DNA of 64,000 bases from Gymnopus androsaceus JB14 (lineage: Eukaryota; Basidiomycota; Agaricomycetes; Agaricales; Omphalotaceae). The position numbers and the translations under genes were made by a program. Positions within the stretch are counted from its first letter, which is position 1, and the number at the start of each line of letters is the position of its first letter. The notes beneath the pieces are model-generated. The model was not told the origin of the DNA. It saw nothing but the letters and a program-made list of their open reading frames with translations, and did not search any database. Where the stretch lies: contig ML769588.1 in the NCBI GenBank assembly GCA_009733575.1, positions 1 through 64,000 of the forward strand, in the 5' to 3' direction. This document shows, one piece after another, positions 11,690-23,354 of the stretch.

Positions 11690-12670
11690 AACGTACATGT
11701 AGTTTGTGTTTTATTTACTGTATTACAATTTTATTGTCATTTCTTGTCTGCCCTTATCTCCTGTGCCACCGATGTAAGAAAAGCAGAACAATATACTGCC
11801 TAATATAGCAGTTTACTGCCTGGCATTGCTATGGATTGTATACATTGAAGCACTGCTGAACTGACACATTGTACTCATTATACAGCTAACCAGGCTATAT
11901 AAAGAATGAAATGCCTTGCTATATGAGTAAAGCTTTCAGACTTTGCCAAATTGGCAAGGTTGGCCAACGCCATATGTGCCTTGCCATGCCATTCAGAAAT
12001 TTGGGCAGACTTGCAGTGTTGGCCTCAATGCAGGCTCTTGCCAGAGTTTGCATTGCTTGGCCTGCAGATTCACATTTTGCTGATGTATAGGTACAAGGGC
12101 CTTGTCGCGAATTCATATGCGTGTACACGTGTATGAAGTGCGACAATGTGTTATGATTGGAAACAATCATACTCTGATCAACAGAACCTAATTAGTATAG
12201 CCACGTGTCTAAACAAGTGCGCGCTTATATAGATATACAAGGGTAAATAAATAAAGAAAAATGATAAGAGATAATACCATGTGTCTGATGAGATAAGAAT
12301 GTTTGTAACATGTGCTTTTCTTTTGTTTCCTTCCAGTGTTGCAACCTTGGGACAATTTTCTTTCCTCCCATGGTGGGCTCTTATCCATTTTGGCATTGAT
12401 TGGCTGGTGTTTGGAGATGTCTGAGGGTTGTGGAGGCAGAGTTAGACTCAGAATGGGGAGGCAGAAATTGGGAAATATTCAAGCTGGCTAGAAGCAGTAC
12501 TTAGTACTATGTAGTATTATCTAGACTGCTGTGTTCCAGTAGTGTAAAATAAATGATGCATATGAACTTCACACTTATTGCATGGTTACAATCTGTTACA
12601 ATATGAATTTTTTGATTGAATGGGGCTCTAACCTAAGATTTGTCGAATGATGGGCAGAATGATGGGCTTT
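11690..12670. other. Intergenic, nothing recognised
   Basis: This AT-rich DNA lies between the DUF6532 gene and a MITE-like hairpin. Short ORFs on both strands have no recognisable protein character. Short repeats of GCAGTTTACTGCC-like sequence occur near 11805-11830. Confidence 0.4.
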
Positions 12671-12672
12671 AC

Positions 12673-13078
12673 AGAGAGCTCCAGAGAACTCCAGAGAACT
12701 CAATGGTCCTCCAGACATGCCAGAAGTGCAAAAAAATCCACTCAAATGAAAAACGGTCTGATTAAGGACTTTTTAGACAAAAAATCACTCATTAGTGAAT
12801 CTTTGAGTGAAAATTAATCATTCAGCTCAACCAAAATGGAATTTCCAACTGAAAGATAATCATTCAGTCAAGAAATTCCATTTCGGTTGAGCTGAATGAT
12901 TAATTTTCACTCAAAGATTCACTAATGAGCGATATTTTGACTGAAAAGCCCTTAATCAGTCTATTTTTCTCTCGAGCAGATATTTTTGTACTTCCGGTGT
13001 GAGAGCACTCTGGAGCTACTACCCTTGCTCTGGCTGCTCTGGCTGCTCTGAGTGCTCTGGAGAGCTCTGGAGCACTCT
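12673..13078. mobile_element. MITE-like element with giant hairpin
   Basis: An inverted repeat of about 90 bases (12756-12845 against 12872-12961, few mismatches) surrounds a 26 base loop. Outside it, imperfect inverted homology continues to terminal repeats of about 29 bases made of CTCCAGAG units: AGAGAGCTCCAGAG at 12673 on the left and its counterpart ending at 13078 on the right. There is no coding capacity. This is the structure of a non-autonomous foldback or MITE element. A target-site duplication was not clear, so the outer limits are approximate and no superfamily is assigned. Confidence 0.75.
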
Positions 13079-13171
13079 AGAGCACATACAGGTTTTGCAG
13101 ATGTCTCCTTACTTTTTTAAATCAGTAATTAAATTAATGAGCATTGGGATTGTGATTCTGTCCATTGCAGT

Positions 13172-13440
13172 TACTGTATAATTACAACCTAAAGTTCCCG
13201 TAACTGTAACATGGTCCCTGGGAACTTTGTCATTTTGAAAATTGTAACACATCACAGGGTTCAAGGAACTTATGAATTTTGCAAAATAGTAACTTAAAAT
13301 TCCAAAAATTGCGCCAAAATGCCCAATAAAACACCAGAAAAATTTTCCGTAATGCTAATTTTTGGCCTGAGAACTCCACTTTTTGAAGTTCTCACTGTAT
13401 TGCATGAAACCCAGGCACTTTAGGTCATAATTATACAGTA
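13172..13440. mobile_element. Short MITE, Tc1/mariner-like ends
   Basis: The two ends match as inverted repeats over 23 bases with two mismatches: TACTGTATAATTACAACCTA... at 13172 and the reverse complement of ...GGTCATAATTATACAGTA ending at 13440. The outermost TA on each side would be the target duplication of a Tc1/mariner-type insertion. The 269 base element is AT-rich and has no ORF. Assignment to Tc1/mariner rests only on the TA flanks and element size. Confidence 0.65.
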
Positions 13441-13640
13441 TCTTTGGTTATTTTCTTTCATGTTCCCATTGTATGTGCAAGGATTGTTTTAAATTCAGAA
13501 TATTTCTTGCCCATTTCCTCTTTTTACCCAGTAACTTGCCATCTGCCTGTCTGCTCATCATCATGCCCATTCTCTTTGTCCACTGTAAATTATAATGTAA
13601 GTATTCTACTTTATATTTTACATTTGAGTGACACAAGTAT

Positions 13641-13710
13641 GGGCACATGGTCTAGGAATAAATCCATAGCTCACCACAGGGGGTTTTTGGTTCGAATCCG
13701 GATTCGCCCC
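13641..13710 (+). pseudogene. Truncated tRNA-like sequence (SINE-like head)
   Basis: The sequence ends in a perfect pol III B box (GGTTCGAATCC) and a T-arm plus GCCCC 3' acceptor strand. It begins GGGCACATGGTC, like the 5' end of the fuller copy at 23480, but the D-arm and anticodon arm are deleted. It cannot be a working tRNA. Together with the conserved block that follows, it looks like a tRNA-derived SINE relic carried in the segmental duplication. Confidence 0.6.
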
Positions 13711-14064
13711 ATTCAAGAATCAATTTCATATCAAAATTTCTTTTTTCCATTCTAATTCTCCAAATATAGCACTGAAAAGTACGAAAGTCCACTCTGACCC
13801 GGGATGCAAAGTTCATTCGTTCTACCATTACAGTGATCATGGATTCCTTGAGCCTTGTTGTATTTGTATTGGCATGGCTAAAGGACTACAAATTTTGACC
13901 TGAATTCAAGAAAAAATAACAGTAATTACTTGCCCTTTGCTTGAAGGTCCTTAAAGTAACCCAGTCTTTGTTTCAGAACCTTTGGATTATTTCTATCTAC
14001 TTAGATATGTAATGCAGCAAGTTCCGCATACAAAAATCAAAGCTGTGGCTCAAGGACTCCAAGA

Positions 14065-15470
14065 TCACTGTACAACCTCTGGCGCAATCCTCTGCTCAAC
14101 CTTGTTCAACTTGTTCACCCAGCCATCCAACCTCTTTGCAAGATCACCAATTTGTGTACGGGACAGAACCCGAGGTTGAACCCAGGTGATTTGGGCTTTT
14201 TGGTCGACTTGGTCCATTGAGCCGCGGATGAGGTTTAGACTGAAGGGACGGAGGACAAGTATGTCAGATTATACAATTGTAGAGCACAAAACAAGGAAAC
14301 CCACCTCAACGCCTTCATAACCAAATGCTCTACCTCAGCAATCGGCAACCTCGTCTCTTCCGCAATGGTGGAAAAGCTCATCGTACGATTGCGCTTCGTT
14401 TGAACACGGACTCGATGAGAGCCATGAGGCATATTTTTTGACGGAGGAAGGGGTAGTTTTCTTGCAGGATTGGCTTTTGTGGCGGAGTTGAATTTGTGGA
14501 TGAGAAAAAAGTGAGCGTTTATAGGTATGGTAGATAGAAAAAGCCTACTTCTTCAGGCAGCAACGGCGCCAACGCTTCAAACTTTCCGATACTACTCTCG
14601 TTGAAGGTGAATAAAAGCCGCTTGATCCATTCGAAAGGAGTTCCGTCCAGGGCGTCGAGGATGGGGTGCATTAGCTGGAAACAAGTAATTAGGGAGAGGG
14701 TCAGTGACACGACGAAGCCTCGATGCTCACCAACTCTCCAAAATTATAAATCGTATCACCCAAAAGCACTGAAATACCAAATCATGCGTGCGCGCCAGAC
14801 GTTCCTCTGCCATCATATCCAATGCGGGGTCGACGCAAGCAAGGTAGAGAAGAGAGTTGCGGTAGTAGGGTGCATATTCGGCTTTGTGGCCTGAACGATG
14901 AAATGATTAGATGCTAGTAGAATGTATAAATCCAAAAGTCCAACCTTGTAAAACGCAGCATTAACACTGCTCTCAACACTCTCGAGCCGTGAGTCACCGC
15001 CATCGAGGATCCTCCATGCCTCGTCCATATCAGCTTTTGTTCCATCCAGATCGCCATAAAGTAGCTTTGCGTGAGCGATATTGGCGTAGAGAAGAACATA
15101 TGCTGCTGGAGATTGTTCTTTGGAGATCCAGGTGAGAAGAGAGGCGAGGAAAGTTAGATGGGTTTGCCGGTTGTCGATTGACACCGATTCAATTTCGATT
15201 CGAAATCGGTAACGAAGCGTTCGAATACATCCACGCGGAATGGTTTGGACAGTGGATGGTCGAAGAATTCAAAGAGTTTGAGAGTCAGTTGGTGCCATAG
15301 TCTATTGAGATGGTAGTAAGCTTAGTATCAAATCAGCTAGAATCCGACCGACTTTCTGGTATGCAGTGTTCTAAAGGACTCGAAAAAAGGATGCAAGTCC
15401 TGTGGTGTTGAAGAAAGCGCAGTTGCGAAGTTTTCGTCTAGAACGAGGTTACTGAAGATGTCTTCAAGGC
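14065..15470 (-). pseudogene. RPN9 pseudogene (left duplicate)
   Basis: The segment matches the 26S proteasome lid subunit gene RPN9 at 23727-25210 base for base over long stretches (for example FSTIAEETRLPI, VEHLVMKAL, NAAFYKVG, GTPFEWIKRLLF). It is broken in several ways: a 34 base deletion near 15180 shifts frame, a 4 base deletion near 14395 shifts frame again, 21 bases are lost in frame near 14945, the start-codon region is rearranged (ATG followed at once by a stop near 15452), and the last codons differ and end at 14065. Because several independent lesions exist, it is a true pseudogene and not an artefact of single-base error. Confidence 0.88.
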
Positions 15471-15757
15471 ATTTTGTCGCCAGTGAAAGTAAAGAATGAG
15501 GAGGAAACGAGAGGTGTTGGTGTTGCGCTGGTAAGCGTTCTCAAACGCAGGCTAGGGTGGTGCTAATTGGTCGGGAGCATGTTACTTAACATTTGGGCGC
15601 TAACGGGCTAACATGCGATTAATTTAAAGCGACCCTGTCCTTCAAAGCACCTTTATTACCCGCTTCTTCGTCCAAACAGCGTCGAACTTCGCTTGCGCTT
15701 GCTTCTTCGCCGCGAGTAGTGCCCAGCAGTGCTTAGACTTTCCGTGATGATACAGGG

Positions 15758-18700
15758 TTGGGCAGGGAAAAGGAGCAGAGCCCGGAAAAGAGCGCGGTAA
15801 AAGGAAAGGCCAAGATGCGCAAGCTGGACACTGCTGAGGGTGACGCTGAAGAAGAGATACTGCAGGAGAAAAAGCTGAGAAAGAAGTGGTCGCAGGAAGA
15901 GACACAAAGGCTGTATTCAGGTATGCGCACTCGTCTGTAGTTTCTTGCTCTGATATTCTACCTGCAGCATGGAGTAGGAAACTGGAAGACTATACTAAAC
16001 GGTCCTACAACAATAGATATCCACTGTATGAAAGACCGGTACGTGCAAAAATCGGTTGCTATTTTCATTCCTAATATTGCCCCAGTTACCTACTCTCTGG
16101 ACGCGTACAAACAACACTACCCTAACGCTCGCACCCACCTCTCCACTAAAATCCGTTCTACTCTTCCCGACGGAACCTTCCTGTTCAAGAAAACACGGTC
16201 CAAAAAGCGCCGTCCGTTCACTGAAGAAGAGGACCGTGCATTAAAAGCAGGATTGGCACAATCTGGGCTACTATCGTCAAGGACCCGAACAGAACCGTCG
16301 TTCAACGGATTTGAAATGCGTTTCCGGATCTGTATCAGGCTGCAGGTTATAAACCTAGGACAGAGAGAGCTGCGACAGATGACCAATTGACTGGTAGCAG
16401 TACTGGTCCTACACGGAGGCAGACCGAGGAGGGACCACAGAGTAATGCTGCCTCTGAGGATGAACAGGCTAGTTCCTAATCGCCGCGATACCTCCACCGA
16501 AGGTAGATTGGTAAATCAGCATGAGGTGCTCAGGATTGCTTTTCACCTAATGGACACTAGTCCTGGAGGTCTCTCTCTCCTTCCGATTCGTCATCGTAAC
16601 CCAACGCCAACTCGGTGGCCAGCCCTCTTCAAAATCAAGACAATGGAATGGATTACGGTTCTACCGGTACTCATGGGATAATCGACCGAGATGATCTAGT
16701 CGCTCCTTCCTCGTCATATACTCTAATGCACCGTCGCATTTTTATCCGCACTCGCAACTGCACAACTCGCACTCTCACTCGCATTCTCTGTCCCACAGCC
16801 ACTCGCTCTCGTTTTCACCGTCCTCTTCATCATCGTATACACCGTACCATTCGTCGGCGTCCGAAATTCATCCCTTTTCTTCTCCTCCCCCTTCTAATAA
16901 CGCTTCTTTCTCTTCCCCTCCTCTCTCCCATTCGGGGCTTGGACTGGGAGGAGGACTAGGTGGTGGGCTTGGGCTCGGAGGTGGACTTGGCCTTGGACTC
17001 GGATTAGATGGACTTGGAGGTGGTTTACTGGGCAGCGATGATTATGACTATGACTACGACTACGATTCGAGATCGACCTTTTCAGACGAGTGGGGAACGA
17101 GTATGAGTATGAGTGGTGGCGTTGGAGGGATGGTTAGTGTTTTTTTCTCTTTTTTGTGTGTGATACGAGTTCTCACATATCGGGCTCTCCAGACTACCTC
17201 CATGTCCATGGACGGTGACATCGGTATGGCCTCTGCAGGAAAAGGATTCACACATCACTCGGATTACGCTGGCGATCTCATATTCAGCGCGAGGACGCAC
17301 CAGCCTGTACATCAACCTTTCAACACGGGGTTGGGATTGGGAATGGGGAGCTTTTTGTCTTCTCAGCATCAATCACCCACGCACGCGTATCAGGGCGGCA
17401 TTCATCCTCACCAGCTACACGCAACCAATACCAATGCAGTAGTCACACCGGCATCAGTGTCGGTGTTACCTGGGATAGACGAGATTGAGCTTACAGGAAT
17501 TACGCTTGATCCTATTGATCTTAGGGAGGACTCGGAGATGATTATAGCAGAGTCAGAGTCTGCTCCGACGCCATCGACCACCACGACGAGTGATATTGGG
17601 ATTATGATGATGGATTCGGATATGTCTATGGCGGGACCTTCACCATCCCCAGCCTCACTACCGAGGTCAACATCAGAGACGCTTGGGCACGGACACGGTC
17701 AGCGTACGATCCGCCGTCGCCATCACCCACGTTCGCAGTCTGTCATGTCCGAATCCCGACTCGAACTAGGACAGGGAAGGAGCCCAATGGGAACGTCTAC
17801 GTTTGAGTCTGGACTTGGACTGAGCCCAGGAAGATATTTCACTTCCTCGACGTCGTTTGATCATGGGTTCGAGTTTGAGGATTTGGTCGATTTGGATTTG
17901 AAGGGGCTTGGGGATGGAGATGGGGCTGAGGATGGGTATACTATAGGAAAGAACGACCCTGCAAAGGATGGGGACCAAGACGAGGATGAATCGGGCGAAC
18001 AGCACCTTACGCCTCCAGCTACACCACTTTCGCAGCCTAGGGGGTTGAAGAGGCGAGGAGGACAGCTATCGTCTTCATCAGCATCTGCGCATGGTGGGCA
18101 TGGGAGATCGATTTCGGTACCACCCGTAGACCGAGTGGGTATGGATCAGGACTATGATAACCCGCCGGTGTTGGCGTATAGAAATACGGAGCCTAGTGCG
18201 ATCGGTGCGACGACGACGACATCGATACCTAGGAGTATGAGTGTGGACGATGCTTCAGTACAGTCGCCGCAATCCCCTTCCTCACCATCTTCCCCCGCAG
18301 GGACAGGTCCAGTTGGAATAACAGGAGCAAGCTCAGTTCCAAACCAAGACGCAGGTCCCACCAATCCGGACGCAGGCGCAGCTCCACCAGGAGCAGATGG
18401 ATCATCAAATCCAACACCGCTCAAAGAACCAGATGACAAAACTCTCCTCTCAACTCCCACCGCAGCCGCTCAAATCCCCCTTCCTAATCCCCCTACATTC
18501 GCTTCACTATTTCTTGCTGCGCAACGAAATGAGGAGAATGGGCCCAACGATTATAACCTTCCATTTTTGGATTTGCATTATTATGGTGGGAATGAGATGA
18601 ATTTGAATTTGAACCATGGGCATGGACACGGAGGAGGTGGAATGATGCCTCCAATGTGGGGAGATTCCAGTGGTGGTACGACTTTGGATTCGTTTGGGGC

Positions 18701-19313
18701 GTCGTCTTGGTCGGGATCCTCAAGACAAGCGTTGGATTTGGCGCAGACTTATACGCGAGCGCAATATCAGAACCAGAACCAGACTGGCGCTCGTTGGTGG
18801 TCGGATGTGAATTCGATTTCGAGTTTGAGTCCTCCTTCTAGTCCGACGACGAGGTTGGCTGGGAGGAGGATGACGGTACACCCGGGTGGGGGTGGAACGG
18901 TTGGCGCTAGTGTTGGTGCTACCGGGTCGCCGATACCGATTCATGACGCTGGTAAGCGTTCTCAAACGCAAGTGCGATCTCCGGCTCCTGGGCCTCCAGC
19001 GAGATCCCATTCACTTTCACACTCGCACTCGCACTCGCATTCTCAGTCTTCAGCTTCCCAGTCCCCGCATTCCCATTCCCAATCTCTTCATTCGCATCCG
19101 CATTCCCCACAGCAACATATGAGTATGCTCAACCATCATCCCTCAAGTCATCCAGGGCATCAGAGAGGTCAGAGCACAGCGAGTATTTTGACTGGTTCAG
19201 GTGGGAATGGGAATGGTAATAGCGTGTGTCCGCAAGACTTGATATTACGGAGGGAGAGTGGGAGTGAGAGGAATAAGAGAAAGAGGGCAAGTTGGGATGG
19301 GGCGAATGTGTGA
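15758..19313 (+). pseudogene. Decayed double-Myb (telobox-like) gene
   Basis: Fragments of two Myb/SANT repeats are visible in shifting frames: KKWSQEETQRL then HGVGNWKTIL then MKDR (15880-16040), and RRPFTEEEDRALKAG then GTIWATIVKDP then NRRSTDLK then NAFPDLYQAAGYKPRT (16200-16370). DLK-R and STDLK resemble the VDLKDK telobox motif of telomere-binding Myb proteins, and two such repeats recall fungal Tay1. The long tail is rich in His-Ser, Gly-Leu and Asp-Tyr repeats. From 17103 a 736-codon frame stays open to TGA 19311-19313, with an intron near 17133-17193. At least four frame changes interrupt the Myb part, so the DNA-binding domain cannot be read through. The Tay1 comparison is inference. 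Confidence 0.6.
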
Positions 19314-19319
19314 ATTCCG

Positions 19320-20025
19320 CGGCAGGAGAGGAGTAAGCTTTTGGTGCGGAGAGGATGAGGTGAAGTGAAGTTGTTCTGTTTATTTTCTACTGCTGTTATC
19401 ATCGTTCGCTCTTATTCTTCAGTTTCCCATCTACTCACACCATCATTATCGGACTCGGATTCGGATTCGATTTCCTTCAGTTTCTCTTCTACTTATCATT
19501 CATATTTCACATCTTTCACATCTATGAGCTATCTATCTCACACTCCTTGACACTTTGTTTTTGATCTTTCTGCTCTATTAGCTCATTGGTTTCGGCTTTC
19601 TCCTCTCCTTTCTTTGTGTCATGTCTTTCTTCACTGTATATACTTTTGATACCTCCTTACTTGCATGGCATCTCGCATAGCATGGCGCATTCTGTATATA
19701 TATTGCATTCTCTATCTTGCTGTCATGGTCCGAGACAGAAAACGGATGAAACCAGGCGTGTACGGCGGTATTGGTACTAGCAAGAACAATTCAATCCCCA
19801 TGTTGGGATCCGCCGCACTAACCTCCTGCAAATTGATTCTCAATGGCGATCTAAGTATAAGACCTTTTACCCTCCTCCGGGCGCCGCCGATCAGAGTGTG
19901 CACCTCTGACAGGTGATCCAATTCAATGTAACGCAGGAACATCAGTCTGTCAAATGGTTCCTGAACTTCAGGTATATAAGGGTGTCAGAAATTTTGTTCT
20001 ATTTTACCACCCGCCTACTTTTGTA
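19320..20025. other. Intergenic, nothing recognised
   Basis: Pyrimidine-rich DNA (TCTTCTC-type runs at 19380-19640) follows the Myb gene and gives way to the NLR promoter. No gene or structured RNA is recognised. Confidence 0.4.
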
Positions 20026-23000
20026 ATGGCTTCTCCGTAAGTCATCCAATCTACGCAAACTCAATTATTGATTGATTTGGCCATTGAATTCATAGCGGCC
20101 AAATACTATCTCATGCTTCAAACTTTCAAATCTATAATTCTGTCTTCACCACTGGTGATGCTAATGTTACATATCACGGAGCTCATTTGACCCGAGATGC
20201 GAACCAAGGTATTTAAACTCTATTAATTTTTGAATATTGAATGCTACAAGAAAAACTCAATCAGATCACCCAATTTTGCTTTCAGATATTCTCAAATGCC
20301 CTGCTCCAAGTCAATATTTTGTGGGACGTGAGGATGCATTGAAGAAACTGTCAAAAATATTTTCAGAACCACTGATAACACTTTGGAGTACAAATACAGA
20401 GGTGATACATGATTTTTTAATAAGCCAAATTAAGTCAAAACTCCATGTCAAGTGGTGAGTTACATTTTATGGATAAGATATGCATTAACTTACCTGGTCA
20501 TGAAGTCCATGTGTCTTTTTGGATGCAAGTTCTGCACAGGCTTTAAATGCATCACTTGCAGCCAAGAACAGAGAGCAGGCTTTTCCAACTAAATTCCTTT
20601 TGGTGCTGGAAAATGCAAATGGATCAGTAGTGGAAGATCATATTCATAATCTCCCTGACTCTCCTATCCTTGTGACAAGCACAGAGCCAGCTATTTCCAA
20701 GTTGGCTTCATTTACTGCTTGTAATTTTCAACTTTCTGATGGTGCCACTCAGCAAGAGATGCAGAAGGTGTTGAGTTCCATTGAGAAAGCCCTTGAGCCA
20801 AAACAGCAGGCTACAGCTATTGTGGCAAATGGGGGCACTGGGAAAACCCAGATAGTTCTTCAATTTGTTTCCAAAAACATTTCTAGGTTAGAGAAATCAA
20901 TCAATCAGAGTACTGAACTTTTATGCATATATTTCTACAGATTTTCAAATATTTGGTTCTTCGATGCTGCCTCCAATGACATTCTTGCTGCCAATTTTAA
21001 GGCGCTTGGAACAGCTTCAGGTGTTGGTGAAGAAGTGAAAAATGTCCGGGACTTCCTGGGAAAAAGAAAGGAAAATTGGCTTTGCATTTTTGACAATGCA
21101 GATGACAAACAGGTCATTCTCAAGGATTACATTCCCAGTTGCAACCATGGAAATGTAATTGTTACAAGCCGCCTGAAAGAGACATTGCAAATGGCATCTC
21201 CAGAATGTTACATTGACCTCAGTGATCTCAAGAGGGAAGATGCTGTTGAGTTGCTCCTGAAGCAATCCCATGATGAGAGCTCTAAAAAAAACCAGGATCT
21301 TGCTGCCAGGATTGTTGATGCTTTTGGGTGCCATGCTCTTGCTGTTTCAACAGCTGGTGCATATATTGGTGTAACCCCAACTTGTAACCTGAGAAATTAT
21401 TTAACACATTTGACCAAGATACTCAAGTATGAAACAAGATCACTGGATGCATACAAACTTACTGTATTTGATGCATGTCAACTAAGCTTCAGCAAGCTTC
21501 ACTATTCAACTAAATATTTGATGCAAATATGTGCATATCTGAATCCAGTTGCTATTCCTGTTGAGATATTCACTCGTGCAGCTGCCTGTACTGATAGTGA
21601 TACTAGTTCTGTTGATGTGAATCCTCCAACTAAAGCTATAGAGGCAATGGAGGAGTTCTTGTCCCTGTTTGTGAAGAAAGAGTCATGGGAAGACAGTGTA
21701 GTTGAGTTATGTCAGTTGTCTCTAGCCTCTTATGAAGATGTAAAAAAATTATTGGTATTTCACCCAGTCATACAAACATGTGCCCAGGAAACTGTTGCAA
21801 ATCAGGAGCATATGAAGCAGACAGCATTATTACTGCTTGGACGGGCTACTCCATTTGGAGGATTGATTGAGGCCCACATACTTCGTCACCAGCTGCTGAT
21901 CCAGGCCTGCTCTATTCAGATAGAGGAAGTGCCTACTGTCCATGTAAAGATTTGTCTTTCAAGAATTCTCCGAGAAGGTGGATTGTGGAGCAAATGTGAG
22001 TTGCTGGAAAGGGAGGTCCTTGCACAGCACAAGGCAGTACTTGGAGAGCACCATCCTGATACATTGACTTCAATGAGCAATCTTGCTTTGACATATCAAG
22101 AGCAAGGCAATCTGGATGCAGCTCAGCAGCTTCAGGAGCAAGAGCTTGCACAGCGCAAGGTAGTGCTTGGAGAGCATCATCCTAGTACATTGACTTCAAT
22201 GAGCAATCTTGCTTTGACATATAAAAACCAAGGCAATCTGGATGCAGCTCAGCAGCTTCAGGAGCAAGTTCTTGCACAGCGCAAGGTAGTGCTTGGAGAG
22301 CATCATCCAAGTACATTGACTTCAATGAGCAATCTTGCTTTGACATATAAAAACCAAGGCAATCTGGATGCAGCTCAGCAGCTTCAGGAGCAAGTTCTTG
22401 CACAGCGCAAGGTAGCACTTGGAGAGCATCATCCTGATACATTGAATTCAATGAACAATCTTGCCCTGACATATTGGAAGCAAGGCAATCTGGATGCAGC
22501 TCAGCAGCTTCAGGAGCAAGTTCTTGCACAGTTCAAAGTAGTGCTTGGAGAGCATCATCCTGATACATTGACTTCAATGAGCAATCTTGCTTTGACATAT
22601 CAAGACCAAGGCAATCTGGATGCAGCTCAGCAGCTTCAGGAGCAAGATCTTGCACAGTGCAAGGCAGTACTTGGAGAGCATCATCCTGATACATTGACTT
22701 CAATGGGCAATCTTGCTTCAACATATCAAAACCAAGGCAATCTGGATGTAGCTCAGCAGCTTCAGGAGCAAGAGCTTGCACAGCGCAAGGTAGTGCTTGG
22801 AGAGCATCATCCTAGTACATTGACTTCAATGCACAATCTTGCTTTGACATATGAAGATCAAGGCAATCTGGATGCAGCTCAGCAACTTCAGGAACAAATG
22901 AGGAAAATCAGTTTGCTTCAAATGAATTTGCCTGAGGAGCAGTCTTGTACAAGTTCAGTGCATGAATCTCAACTCATAGTTGCTCAAACAATGGGTTCTG

Positions 23001-23098
23001 GCTCAAGGTTGAAGCGGTTTTTGCTCAACCCATGCAAGAGGTTGAAGATTTGGAAGAGATCTCAACCTGCACCAAACCTGTCAATGTCCTCTACTTGA
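20026..23098 (+). CDS. NOD-like receptor, NB-ARC plus TPR
   Basis: Five exons (20026-20036, 20096-20208, 20265-20454, 20506-20886, 20941-23098) join without frame loss into 950 codons. The N-terminus ends in GAHLTRDANQ. CPAPSQYFVGRED (about residues 54-66) opens a first NB-ARC-like unit that has LLVLENAN and ILVTST but no Walker A lysine. A second, canonical unit follows: Walker A NGGTGKT (about 213), Walker B LCIFDNADD (about 278) and NVIVTSR. Residues 591-885 are seven kinesin-light-chain-type TPR repeats of 42 residues (HHPDTLTSMSNLALTY...GNLDAAQQLQEQ), encoded by nearly identical 126 base units. Fungal NLRs of this layout act in non-self recognition and regulated cell death, with repeats binding the trigger. 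The ligand here is unknown. No N-terminal effector domain is recognised. Confidence 0.88.
22019..22900 (+). repeat. Seven 126 base tandem repeats (TPR array)
   Basis: The units encode the TPR array of the NLR. The second and third repeats are nearly identical at the DNA level (for example CCTAGT against CCAAGT). Others differ at a few positions such as HHPDTL/HHPSTL and TYQEQ/TYKNQ/TYWKQ/TYEDQ. Variable codons cluster at the same place in each unit. Confidence 0.95.
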
Positions 23099-23354
23099 TC
23101 TGCAGGCTTTGAATTACTACAGAGTCGGAAATATGAATTTGCTAGGTAGTGTCATGTATTACAACTGAACTTTGAAATTTGCCTAGTTCACAGTTACTGT
23201 ATACTACCATTACACACCAATTTTTCAGTTTCTCTTGCACTATGATTTGGTAGAAAATGAAGTTCAAGTGGTAATATGGCGTGTTATTTTTTCATTTCAT
23301 CTTGTCTGGTCCCCTGTATTATGGTTGCATAAACTTGTCATATTTAACTACTGA

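Larger units (their letters stand above)
13533..15500. repeat. Segmental duplication, left copy
   Basis: This segment is a diverged direct copy of 23355-25200. It carries the same tRNA-like sequence, the same following block of about 110 bases (ending TTCATTCGTTCTACCATTA near 13831) and a broken RPN9. About 210 bases near 13840-14060 (between the shared block and the RPN9 homology) are unique to this copy. Homology is lost near the RPN9 start codon. Confidence 0.85.

Noticed and set aside
22182..22529. Minus-strand ORFs rich in QELAPEAAELHPDCL repeats
   Set aside because: They are the antisense reading of the NLR's TPR repeats; the plus-strand gene explains them fully.
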